A stretch of DNA of 6,188 bases from Planctomycetaceae bacterium (lineage in GTDB: Bacteria; Planctomycetota; Planctomycetia; Planctomycetales; Planctomycetaceae): the NCBI GenBank assembly GCA_015487825.1, contig WFOZ01000999.1, positions 1 to 6,188 on the forward strand. The letters run 5' to 3'. Position numbers and translations under genes: made by a program. The notes below the pieces were generated by a model. That model searched no databases, was not told where the DNA came from, and worked only from the letters and a program-made list of their open reading frames with translations. Positions 1 through 6,188 of this stretch are shown one piece after another. Positions within the stretch are counted from its first letter, which is position 1. Each line of letters opens with the position of its first letter.

Positions 1-439
1 AACTGGCATAGTCCCCGCTGAGTGTGTCGTATTCAAAGCTGCGGTTTTTGTAAGGTTTTTTCCCTGATTTTTTTGAAGGGATGACTCCCGGGTTGATGAA
101 GATCCCAATCGTAACGGGCATTTCCCCGGAATGAATCAGGTTATCAAAAACATTTGTTGCGCGGACCGGTCCATTCGGATTACAATATGCCCAGCCATCC
201 TGAAAGACCATTATGCAAGCTGGTGTTCCCTTTTTGTATTGTGCAGGAACATAGATCCAGTAATCACGAGTTGTCCCGGCAAAAACTTTGCTGGTTTCCC
301 ATTTATGTTGAGTCACTTTTCCTTTCGGTACACCTTGTTGCGGGTAGGAATCGGGACCAAGGATGTAGTCATCAGCTGCATGCAGAGGTTGTCCGGATAA
401 AAGGAGACAGAAGAGCCCTGAAGCAATAAACGCCTTCAT
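1..439 (-). CDS. Secreted esterase, enterochelin-esterase/IroE-like alpha/beta hydrolase (partial, 3' end outside window)
   Basis: The reading frame opens with ATG at 439 on the minus strand and stays open for 146 codons to the left edge, so only the N-terminal part is seen. Residues 1-21 look like a Sec signal peptide: K2, a hydrophobic stretch ending in LLLSG, and a likely cut after LHA or HAA before DDY. The mature part has the pattern of the secreted Esterase (PF00756-like) family common in planctomycetes: a GPDS segment (28-31), FAGTTRDYWIYVPAQY (53-68), a beta strand into FQDGWAY (79-85), then VFDNLIHSGEMPVTIGIFINPG (97-118) and RSFEYDTLSGDYA (133-145). Known relatives hydrolyse ester bonds outside the cytoplasm, but their natural substrates are mostly unknown. 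The nucleophile serine motif should lie beyond the window, so catalytic competence cannot be judged. The start is 3 bases after the stop of the upstream membrane-protein gene, so the two are probably co-transcribed. There is no strong Shine-Dalgarno, only an A-rich AGAAAGA stretch inside the preceding gene. Confidence 0.85.
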   Translation of the reverse strand, partial: MKAFIASGLFCLLLSGQPLHAADDYILGPDSYPQQGVPKGKVTQHKWETSKVFAGTTRDYWIYVPAQYKKGTPACIMVFQDGWAYCNPNGPVRATNVFDNLIHSGEMPVTIGIFINPGVIPSKKSGKKPYKNRSFEYDTLSGDYAS

Positions 440-442
440 AAT

Positions 443-901
443 TTATTTATCTTTCTGTGTACGATGTAAACGTGTAAGAATCGATTGAGAGACAGTCCAG
501 CCTGCAAACGCGCTGGGGCCAAGAACAACAAGGCCTGCAATGGTGAACCAGACAGGGGACGGGATCTGAAAGAGCATTAACATTACCACCGAGCAGAAGA
601 TAATACTGTAAACAACAGAGCAGAATGCCCCCTGGGCAACTCCCATCACTCCTGCAAGTAGACATCCGCAGAAAATTCCCGCTGCCCAGGCTGCGATCAC
701 AAACAGCATCGCAGATAAAGGAAGCCCGGCGATATACTTTTTCATCTGAGCAGCATCGTTCATATCCAGATCCGCAGGAGGTGGATAGATGGTGTGACCA
801 ATTGATTCAATTGTTCCCACAACGATAACACCAACAACCATCGCAAAGATGATTGCAATGAGATTCCGAAAGTGTTGGGACTGGGGGATAGAAATTTCCA
901 T
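443..901 (-). CDS. Small four-helix integral membrane protein of unknown function
   Basis: I do not recognise a named family. The protein is 152 residues from the ATG at 901; an in-frame TTG at 916 would add five residues (MAVSS). Neither start has a good Shine-Dalgarno, so the ATG is preferred. Four hydrophobic segments are visible, at roughly residues 14-34, 62-86, 92-111 and 117-138. The loop after the first helix contains ESIGHTIYPPPADLDMND, which resembles a motif of small uncharacterised membrane proteins from several bacterial phyla (recollection, not searched). Helix 2 carries two cysteines (CGC) among glycines and alanines, and helices 3 and 4 are rich in V, I, G and A. The C-terminal tail is short and basic (RLHRTQKDK), consistent with a cytoplasmic end. 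The gene is first in a minus-strand pair, 3 bases ahead of a secreted esterase gene, which hints at a shared envelope-related role. That role is inference only. Confidence 0.8.
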   Translation of the reverse strand: MEISIPQSQHFRNLIAIIFAMVVGVIVVGTIESIGHTIYPPPADLDMNDAAQMKKYIAGLPLSAMLFVIAAWAAGIFCGCLLAGVMGVAQGAFCSVVYSIIFCSVVMLMLFQIPSPVWFTIAGLVVLGPSAFAGWTVSQSILTRLHRTQKDK

Positions 902-936
902 GCTACTAACAGCCAATTTCTTTGCATATTGCGAAA

Positions 937-942
937 ATTATA
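937..942 (-). promoter_or_regulatory. Possible -10 box (TATAAT) for the minus-strand membrane protein/esterase pair
   Basis: Read on the minus strand this is a perfect TATAAT, set in an AT-rich stretch about 36 bases before the ATG at 901. It would place transcription initiation near 930 and give a leader of about 30 bases. No recognisable -35 hexamer lies 16-18 bases upstream, and there is no extended TGn, so the call rests on the -10 and its position alone. Confidence 0.35.
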
Positions 943-1133
943 AAGGTATTCATTTGGCGATGGCGGTCAGGATAGACCAGCCGTGCCGGGGGATTCATTG
1001 TTTATGGTAACTATTCAAGAAGTAAAAAGTCTGAAGAAGCCTATATGCTTGGATCATCCCTGTTTCTTCGCTACGATGCAAGACAGAGGCAATGTCGTTG
1101 ATAAAATGATTAAATGGGATCTATAGAAACATC

Positions 1134-1140
1134 GAAGGGG
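1134..1140 (+). promoter_or_regulatory. Ribosome binding site (GAAGGGG) for the secreted alpha/beta-hydrolase
   Basis: A purine-rich GAAGGGG sits 5 bases before the ATG at 1146. It decides the start of this gene: the later in-frame ATGs at 1206 and 1254 would place the signal peptide closer to the N-terminus but have no comparable site. A TGA in the same frame at 1107 rules out a much longer upstream extension. Confidence 0.55.
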
Positions 1141-1145
1141 CAGGT

Positions 1146-2105
1146 ATGGGCAGTCAGGCAGGTTCAAATTCAATCAGGCGATTACATTGTCAATCTGTAT
1201 CCAACATGGCGAGGTGCTGCATTAGTAGCAACCATCCGGGCAAGTTGTTCGTAATGTTTCTGATATTATCACTACTCACGCTGCCAGTTCAAGCCGGTCA
1301 AAAAAAGCAGAAGACGTTGCAACGGCCCCGGCCCGATAAGACGGTTGTTTACAAGTCGACACCGCAGGGCGATTTGAAAATTAATATTTTTCTGCCCGAA
1401 AATGTAAAGCAGGGGGCTCCACGAGCTGCAATTGTTTTCTTTTTCGGCGGTGGCTGGGTGGGAGGCGCACCGACTCAGTTCTATCCACATTGCAGGCATC
1501 TTGCAGAGCGGGGAATGGTCGCTTTTTCTGCTGAATACCGCATAAAAAATAAACACAAAACGACCCCTTTCGAATGCGTCGAAGATGGCAAGTCTGCAAT
1601 CCGCTGGGTTCGTGAACATGCCGAGCAGTGGAATATCGATCCGAATCGCATCGCAGCAGGAGGCGGGTCCGCGGGCGGGCACGTTGCTGCAAGTACGGCA
1701 TTGATAGCCGGGTTGGATGCGGAAGACGAAAATAAAAAAATCCGCTCAACTCCTGATGCAATGGTCCTGTTCAATCCTGTTCTTGATACAACAGAAACCG
1801 GTTGGAAAGGTGGCTTTAAACGTTTGGGAGCCAGATGCAAAGAACTTTCCGCTCTTCATTACATTAATGATAAAACTCCAACAACGGTCATCTTTCATGG
1901 CACTGCAGATACAACAGTTCCTTATGAAAATGCGGAGCGATTTCAGAAAATTATGAAAGAACATGGCAACCGATGCGAACTGCACGGCTATCCCGATAGA
2001 AAACATGGTTTTTTCAATGCCGGAAAAAACAGAGAGGACTATCTGGATACCGTTTCAAAAATGGACTCCTTTCTAGTTTCGCTTGGCTGGTTATCGATAC
2101 CGTAG
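1146..2105 (+). CDS. Secreted alpha/beta-hydrolase, esterase/lipase (BD-FAE/Abhydrolase_3 type)
   Basis: The 319-residue product is probably exported. A hydrophobic core (residues 34-47) ends in PVQA, with likely cleavage after A50. The n-region before it is unusually long (about 33 residues), so translation may really begin at M21 (1206) or M37 (1254); only the first ATG has a good ribosome site. The mature part is a single alpha/beta-hydrolase domain. An oxyanion-hole strand FFFGGGW (98-104) stands where many relatives have HGGG. The nucleophile elbow is GGGSAGG with S175, the acid is probably D255 in HGTADTTVP, and the catalytic histidine is H287 in KHGFFN, giving a complete triad in the expected order. 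The segment DGKSAIRWVREHAEQWNIDPNRIA (147-170) before the elbow is typical of this carboxylesterase/acetyl-xylan-esterase-like group. Relatives cleave acyl or feruloyl esters, often on polysaccharides; the actual substrate cannot be read here. It is transcribed divergently from the membrane protein/esterase pair and ends 165 bases before dxr. Confidence 0.9.
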   Translation: MGSQAGSNSIRRLHCQSVSNMARCCISSNHPGKLFVMFLILSLLTLPVQAGQKKQKTLQRPRPDKTVVYKSTPQGDLKINIFLPENVKQGAPRAAIVFFFGGGWVGGAPTQFYPHCRHLAERGMVAFSAEYRIKNKHKTTPFECVEDGKSAIRWVREHAEQWNIDPNRIAAGGGSAGGHVAASTALIAGLDAEDENKKIRSTPDAMVLFNPVLDTTETGWKGGFKRLGARCKELSALHYINDKTPTTVIFHGTADTTVPYENAERFQKIMKEHGNRCELHGYPDRKHGFFNAGKNREDYLDTVSKMDSFLVSLGWLSIP

Positions 2106-2157
2106 CCATTCCTGCAGTTTTCTATTCCCCTGTTTTAAGTAACCAATCAGCTTTGGC

Positions 2158-2234
2158 GTAGGGTCCGCTATTGCGGACCACGGTGAGAAGTGGATCCCCA
2201 TATTTCTGCGGTGGTCCGCAATAGCGGAACCTAC
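2158..2234. repeat. Inverted-repeat pair of REP-like hairpins (REPIN-like or small MITE-like element)
   Basis: Two arms, 2158-2181 and 2211-2234, are reverse complements at 23 of 24 positions; the only mismatch pairs G2163 with A2229. A 29-base spacer separates them. Each arm also contains its own dyad. The left arm has a perfect 7-base-pair stem, GGTCCGC-TATT-GCGGACC (2162-2179). The right arm keeps a 5-base-pair core, TCCGC-AATA-GCGGA. The whole can therefore fold either as one long 24-base-pair stem or as two small hairpins. Such a doublet of inverted short palindromes is the architecture of REPIN/REP elements, which are usually mobilised in trans; no transposase is present here. There is no T-run after it, so it is not a canonical intrinsic terminator, although it could still stop or stabilise the esterase transcript. 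It ends 36 bases before the dxr start. Confidence 0.75.
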
Positions 2235-2270
2235 TAACTGTTTTCTACAAAATAAAAAGCCTTTCTCACG

Positions 2271-3419
2271 ATGAATAAACTAGCCATTCTTGGTGCAACC
2301 GGATCGATCGGGACCAGTTCTCTGGATGTTGTTCGCGCGCATCGGGATCGTTTGGAAGTAGTTGCTGTTTCTGCCAATCGAGACTGGCGGAAGTTGGCGG
2401 AAATATGCAGAGAGTTCTCGCCACGTGTTGCGATTTTGGCACAAGAAAATATTCGTGATGAAGTTGATACTGCACAGTTCCCTCAAGAAACGGAATTGCA
2501 ATTTGGGGCAGAGGCAATAACGCAAATCGCCAGGGCAAGTGATATTGATACCGTTATCGCAGCCATTGTAGGCGCAGCAGGACTGGCGAGTTCTTATGCA
2601 GCAGTCGATGCCGGTAAACGTCTGGCGATTGCCAATAAAGAGACGATGGTTGTTGCAGGCCCGATTATTGTGGAACGAGCCAGGCACAGTGGTGCAGAGC
2701 TACTTCCTGTTGATAGCGAACATAGCGCCATTTTTCAGGCGCTGCAGGCAGGGGCGGAGCAGGAAGTTTCCAAAATTATTTTAACTTCCAGTGGTGGCCC
2801 GTTTCGTACCAGAACGCGGGAGGAAATCGCCATTGCGACCCCCGAAGAGGCCATGAAGCACCCCACCTGGGAGATGGGGCCTAAAATTACGATCGATTCT
2901 GCTACAATGATGAACAAGGCTCTTGAGATCATTGAAGCGCGATGGCTGTTCGATCTACAATCTGACCAGATCGAAGTGGTGATTCATCAGCAGTCGTTTA
3001 TGCATTCAATGGTTGAATTTATTGATGGTTCTGTTGTTGGGCAAATGTCTCCACCGGATATGCGTTTGCCGATTCAGTATGCCTTGTCGTATCCCCAGAG
3101 GTGGAAAGAGGTTGCGACGAGGGCAGACTTCAAGAAAGCGTTTTCACTTGATTTTACACCCCCCGATTTCGAAAGATTTCCCGCTCTGCAACTCGGTTTT
3201 GACGTAGCTCAAAGAGGGGGAACAACGGGAGCAGTTTTGAATGCTTGCAACGAAGTTGCCGTTTCGCGGTTTCTTCAGAGGGAGCTTTCGTTCTATGATA
3301 TCGCGCGTGTGTGCCGGGAGTTACTGGATCGGCACGAATTTATCTCAAAACCAACAATCGAGGATTTAATGGTCCAGGATCAATGGGCCCGCAAGGAGAC
3401 AACTCTGTGGCAACCTTAA
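2271..3419 (+). CDS. dxr: 1-deoxy-D-xylulose 5-phosphate reductoisomerase (IspC/Dxr)
   Basis: This cytoplasmic enzyme converts DXP to 2-C-methyl-D-erythritol 4-phosphate with NADPH and a divalent metal, the committed step of the MEP isoprenoid pathway. The 382-residue length is close to the family norm (about 400). An N-terminal NADPH fold shows GATGSIG (8-14) and the ANKE block (121-124). The metal ligands are D148 and E150 in [13 protein letters not shown] and E219. Substrate-phosphate residues are S174 in SSGGPF, H197 and W200 in HPTWEMG, S210, N215 and K216 in [11 protein letters not shown]. These match the E. coli residues D150, E152, S186, H209, S222, N227, K228 and E231 with constant offsets, so the active site is intact. 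The C-terminal helical domain (about 290-382) has the usual NEVAV segment. The ATG at 2271 lacks a clear Shine-Dalgarno, but the GATGSIG motif begins 7 residues in, so it is the natural start. The last 13 bases overlap rseP. The nearby inverted-repeat pair leaves only 36 bases for a private promoter. Confidence 0.98.
   Translation: MNKLAILGATGSIGTSSLDVVRAHRDRLEVVAVSANRDWRKLAEICREFSPRVAILAQENIRDEVDTAQFPQETELQFGAEAITQIARASDIDTVIAAIVGAAGLASSYAAVDAGKRLAIANKETMVVAGPIIVERARHSGAELLPVDSEHSAIFQALQAGAEQEVSKIILTSSGGPFRTRTREEIAIATPEEAMKHPTWEMGPKITIDSATMMNKALEIIEARWLFDLQSDQIEVVIHQQSFMHSMVEFIDGSVVGQMSPPDMRLPIQYALSYPQRWKEVATRADFKKAFSLDFTPPDFERFPALQLGFDVAQRGGTTGAVLNACNEVAVSRFLQRELSFYDIARVCRELLDRHEFISKPTIEDLMVQDQWARKETTLWQP
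3393..3398 (+). promoter_or_regulatory. Strong Shine-Dalgarno (AAGGAG) inside dxr that sets the rseP start at GTG 3407
   Basis: AAGGAG lies 8 bases before the GTG at 3407, an ideal spacing and the best ribosome site in the window. The frame is open further upstream (GTG at 3311, ATG at 3383), but those starts lie deep inside dxr without such a site and would add residues that are only dxr sequence read in another frame. The position inside dxr suggests that ribosomes finishing dxr help initiate rseP. Confidence 0.8.
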
Positions 3420-5440
3420 CCGCTGCTTTTGTGCTGGCTATCAGCCTGAGCAGTATTCAAAATATTCTGATTGTCGCCCTTGGTTTGGGCTTCGTCATTT
3501 TCTTCCATGAACTCGGGCACTTTGCTGTCGCTAAATGGTGTAATGTTTATGTGGAACGCTTCAGTATCGGGTTTGGTCCGATTCTGCTTTCCTGGAAATG
3601 GGGGGAAACCGAATACGCTCTTTCGTTAATTCCATTTGGCGGGTATGTAAAAATGCTCGGTCAGGACGATGCAGATCCGGGGCAGATGGTCGATGCGGAA
3701 ATTGAAGAAGATCCTCGTTCATACATCGCCAAAAATGTCCCGCAGCGAATGGCAATTATTTCTGCAGGCGTGATTATGAACGTCATCACCGGATTAATAT
3801 TCTTTGCTTTTGCATTCAAAATGGGTGTCGAAGTCTCGCCTTCAAAGCTGGGGACAATTGTTGTCGGCAAACCAGCCTGGAAAGCAGGGCTTCAGGAAGG
3901 GGATACTCTGACCAGAATTAACGGCAGAAACGTGAGCTCCTTCAAGGATATTATTATTTCTACCGCGTTAACGTCTTCGGAATATCTGGAATTCGAAGGA
4001 GTTCGCAGTGATGGCAAAACGACTTTCGATTTGAAAGTTTATCCGACAATGACCGGCACTCGCCGGGAGATTGGTGTGGGACCGACACAGGGTTTGCAGT
4101 TACCTGGCAAGGCCGAATTTGAGGCAGGTACTGTAATTGGTGTAGGGACTTCGATGGAGAAAGCTAGCCCCGCGTTGGAACCAAACGATAAAATTATCTC
4201 CATTAACGGGCATCTGTTGAACGGTTTCTCTGACTTGCAAAACATGCAGGCTCGACTCCGTTCGGAAGAATTAACATTTACTGTAGAACGCTCCAAAGGA
4301 AAAAAAGAAACAACAAAAGTTGATATTAAGGTTCCGCCTCAAACATTTCGGACACTCGGGTTATGGATGGATATTGGGCAGATCGAAGCGATTCAGGTGG
4401 GCTCGCCCGCTGAGAAAGCAGGGTTGAAGCCGGGGGATAAAATTGTACGTATCGAAGAAAATGAAATTGGCCTTGATGTCGGTAAAGACCTGAATCCTTT
4501 GACATTGCCGGAGTTTTTCGCAGATCGTCATGGGCAGTCCGTAAAAATTGTTGTCACTCGTGAAGAGTCAGGCTCTGGAGCGAAAGAGATCAATCTGACA
4601 GTCACTCCGATAGATCGTCCCGGTTGGGTTGAACGCCCCTCGCTGCCTGATACGCCGCTTTCAGTTCCTTCAATCGGCATTGCGTTTCACATTATTCCGA
4701 CCGTCCTTAAAGTTGAACAAGGCTCTCAGGCGGAAGGGAAACTGGCAGCTGGTGACCAGATTGAAAATATAGAACTGTTTCTTCCCGAAGGGGCAAAGCC
4801 GGATCTCTACGCCAAAGCAAAAGAAGGTTTGAGTATAGCGTTGGATGAAAATAATCGGAATTGGGCTCATGCGTTCTGGATAATGCAGACGGCCAATCGC
4901 AGGCATGTTAAACTGACGATCAAAAGTTCTGAGGCGGAAGGAAAGCCGCGTGTCGTTACTCTTGAACCACACCGTGCTGCTGAGTGGTATTTACCGATCA
5001 GGGGCTTCCGCACGAACCCGCTTTCCATCGAACAGAAGGCAAGTTCGCTCACGGAGGCCTTTTCAATGGGAATCAATCATACTAAAAACAGTATGACTGA
5101 TATTTACCTGACGTTGCGAAATCTGGTAACTCAGAATTTATCGGTAAAAGAACTGCACGGGCCAATTGGGATCGCCAAAGTTGCCTATCAGGTGTCTCAG
5201 CAGGGGCTTGCGGATCTTTCGCTGTTCCTGGGTTTTCTAAGTATCAACCTGGCTGTATTGAATTTCCTGCCAATTCCCGTTCTTGATGGCGGCCATATGG
5301 TCTTTCTGATCTGGGAAGGAATAACGGGTAAAAAACCAAGCGAAAAAATTCTGATTGCAGCTACCTATATCGGCATGTTTTTTGTCCTGGGGCTGATGAT
5401 GCTGGTTATTTATCTCGATATTTTTGTGCATGGTGTCTGA
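3407..5440 (+). CDS. rseP: RseP-type site-2 intramembrane zinc metalloprotease with enlarged PDZ region
   Basis: Site-2 proteases (M50 family) cut membrane-spanning segments of anti-sigma factors and leftover signal peptides in the inner membrane. The zinc site is complete: HELGH (34-38) in the first helix (about 17-40) and D627 in [11 protein letters not shown] (619-629). Further helices lie near 115-139 (with GVIMNVITG), 598-621 and 648-673, and a GPIGIAK segment precedes the third. Between the second and third helices, roughly 149-525, I see four PDZ-like modules: 149-212 ([11 protein letters not shown]), 240-310 ([15 protein letters not shown]), 318-402 ([19 protein letters not shown]) and a divergent fourth, 424-525 ([17 protein letters not shown]). 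The protein is 677 residues, against about 450 with two PDZ domains in E. coli RseP. GTG 3407 is chosen as start because of the AAGGAG before it; starts at 3311 or 3383 would be longer but unsupported. The start overlaps dxr by 13 bases and rdgB follows 49 bases downstream. No anti-sigma substrate is encoded in the window. Confidence 0.93.
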   Translation: MATLTAAFVLAISLSSIQNILIVALGLGFVIFFHELGHFAVAKWCNVYVERFSIGFGPILLSWKWGETEYALSLIPFGGYVKMLGQDDADPGQMVDAEIEEDPRSYIAKNVPQRMAIISAGVIMNVITGLIFFAFAFKMGVEVSPSKLGTIVVGKPAWKAGLQEGDTLTRINGRNVSSFKDIIISTALTSSEYLEFEGVRSDGKTTFDLKVYPTMTGTRREIGVGPTQGLQLPGKAEFEAGTVIGVGTSMEKASPALEPNDKIISINGHLLNGFSDLQNMQARLRSEELTFTVERSKGKKETTKVDIKVPPQTFRTLGLWMDIGQIEAIQVGSPAEKAGLKPGDKIVRIEENEIGLDVGKDLNPLTLPEFFADRHGQSVKIVVTREESGSGAKEINLTVTPIDRPGWVERPSLPDTPLSVPSIGIAFHIIPTVLKVEQGSQAEGKLAAGDQIENIELFLPEGAKPDLYAKAKEGLSIALDENNRNWAHAFWIMQTANRRHVKLTIKSSEAEGKPRVVTLEPHRAAEWYLPIRGFRTNPLSIEQKASSLTEAFSMGINHTKNSMTDIYLTLRNLVTQNLSVKELHGPIGIAKVAYQVSQQGLADLSLFLGFLSINLAVLNFLPIPVLDGGHMVFLIWEGITGKKPSEKILIAATYIGMFFVLGLMMLVIYLDIFVHGV

Positions 5441-5489
5441 GTGATAGCGATTTCCCTGTTCGCGTTTCGGTTAACCGGTAGTTCGTTTT

Positions 5490-6116
5490 ATGCCATCTGA
5501 TGATTTTCCACTACTTGTTCTCGCCAGTAGAAATGTGAAGAAAGCAGCTGAAATTGATGCGCTGCTGGAGCCTCATGGTATTCGAGTGAAATCGGTTTCA
5601 GAATTCGGGGATATTCCTGAAGTAATCGAAGATGGCAGCAGTTTTGAGGAGAATGCAAGCAAGAAAGCTTCTCAGACTGCGCTGGAAATCGGGCAGTGGA
5701 CAATCGGCGAAGATAGCGGGATTTGTGTGGATGCCTTAAATGGTGCTCCCGGAATTTTTTCCGCCCGCTTTAGTGGAGACAATGCAACCGATGCTTCAAA
5801 TAACAGTCTTTTAATCGAAAAGCTGGATGGAGTTCCAACTTCGAAGCGGACTGCTTATTACATTTGCCATATTGCGCTCTCTGATCCGCAGGGGGCAATT
5901 CGGTTGAATGTCCAACGTCGTTGCAACGGGATTATTATAGACAAGCCACGTGGTTCCAACGGATTTGGCTACGATCCCCACTTTCTGATCCTCGAATACA
6001 ATCGTACTTTCGGGGAGTTATCACCGGTCGTCAAAAAGTGCATTTCACATCGCGCTAAAGCATTTAGTGAATTTATTCCACGGTTAATAGGCACGCTGGA
6101 AGATGAAGCAGGCTGA
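5490..6116 (+). CDS. rdgB: XTP/dITP pyrophosphatase (RdgB/Ham1, non-canonical purine NTP pyrophosphatase)
   Basis: The cytoplasmic enzyme hydrolyses dITP, ITP and XTP to the monophosphate and pyrophosphate, keeping deaminated purines out of DNA and RNA. The 208 residues fit the family's usual size of about 200. Motifs in order: LASRNVKKAAEI (11-22, the family's SxNxxKxxEI region), EDGSSFEENASKKA (47-60), GEDSGICVDALNGAPGIFSARFSG (73-96), GSNGFGYDPHF (155-165) and FGELSPVVKKCISHRAKA (174-191). D75 corresponds to the catalytic D69 of E. coli RdgB. The preceding aspartate of the usual DDSG is E74 here, a conservative change; I would still expect activity. The ATG at 5490 is the first usable start, and motif 1 follows within 11 residues. 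It has no evident Shine-Dalgarno. It lies 49 bases after rseP on the same strand with no terminator between, so co-transcription with dxr-rseP is likely. Confidence 0.96.
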   Translation: MPSDDFPLLVLASRNVKKAAEIDALLEPHGIRVKSVSEFGDIPEVIEDGSSFEENASKKASQTALEIGQWTIGEDSGICVDALNGAPGIFSARFSGDNATDASNNSLLIEKLDGVPTSKRTAYYICHIALSDPQGAIRLNVQRRCNGIIIDKPRGSNGFGYDPHFLILEYNRTFGELSPVVKKCISHRAKAFSEFIPRLIGTLEDEAG

Positions 6117-6188
6117 GTAGCTTCGGCCATCCGATAACGCGGCACCGTTTTTTCAAAAACCAAGTACATCATTCATGGTATATATGCC

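Noticed and set aside
131..429. Open frames of 89-91 codons on the plus strand
   Set aside because: They lie opposite the minus-strand esterase, which has a signal peptide and family motifs running to the window edge. The plus-strand translations show no recognisable domain.
1098..1127. TTGATA and TATAGA, 18 bases apart, as a promoter for the secreted hydrolase
   Set aside because: The -10 match is poor, and transcription would begin almost on the ribosome binding site at 1134. It may be chance in AT-rich DNA.
1272..1840. Minus-strand open frames of 119-136 codons inside the secreted hydrolase
   Set aside because: The plus-strand frame has a complete catalytic triad and family pattern. The reverse frames overlap each other and look like shadow reading frames.
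2985..2993. IHQQS in Dxr where E. coli has IHPQS
   Set aside because: This position also varies in other active Dxr proteins (for example a lysine in Bacillus), and all catalytic and metal residues are intact.
3311..3406. Extended N-terminus of rseP
   Set aside because: It is dxr sequence in another frame with no ribosome site, and the GTG at 3407 has a strong one.
6147..6160. GTTTTT-TC-AAAAAC palindrome after rdgB as a terminator
   Set aside because: The stem is almost pure A-T with a 2-base loop, no GC-rich core and no T-run after it. It is too weak to call.
6175..6188. ATG at 6175 as the start of another gene
   Set aside because: Only about four codons are visible, with no ribosome site, so neither existence nor identity can be supported.
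1..6188. CRISPR array, tRNA or rRNA gene, transposase, phage or toxin-antitoxin genes
   Set aside because: I looked on both strands and saw no direct-repeat array, no cloverleaf-like or rRNA sequence and no such protein motifs.

Overview
The window looks like chromosomal DNA from a planctomycete, probably of the Gimesia/Rubinisphaera type (Planctomycetaceae sensu lato). This is inferred from protein character and moderate GC, not from a marker gene. The main clues are two secreted esterases of a kind common in that phylum, an enlarged RseP-type protease with several PDZ-like modules, and mostly weak Shine-Dalgarno signals. Nothing points to a phage, plasmid or transposase gene.

Layout: positions 1-901 hold a minus-strand pair. 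A small four-helix membrane protein of unknown function (901 to 443) is followed after only 3 bases by the 5' part of a secreted esterase, which starts at 439 and runs off the left edge. Positions 902-1145 are a divergent intergenic region. It holds a TATAAT box for the minus-strand pair and a clear ribosome binding site for the plus-strand gene, and I see nothing else convincing there. A secreted alpha/beta-hydrolase (esterase/lipase type) occupies 1146-2105. Positions 2106-2270 are intergenic and dominated by a 77-base inverted-repeat pair (2158-2234), each arm of which is itself a small hairpin.

From 2271 to 6116 there is a same-strand housekeeping cluster: dxr (second step of the MEP isoprenoid pathway), rseP (intramembrane site-2 metalloprotease) and rdgB (XTP/dITP pyrophosphatase, nucleotide-pool cleaning). 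dxr and rseP overlap by 13 bases. A strong Shine-Dalgarno sequence inside the end of dxr serves a GTG start for rseP, which suggests translational coupling. rdgB follows after 49 bases with no visible terminator. The last 72 bases (6117-6188) contain no supportable feature; an ATG at 6175 could begin a next gene but too little of it is present.

I found no strong evidence for a wholly new system. The items most worth a second look are the inverted-repeat pair just upstream of dxr, the four-module periplasmic insert in RseP, and the unknown membrane protein coupled to a secreted esterase.
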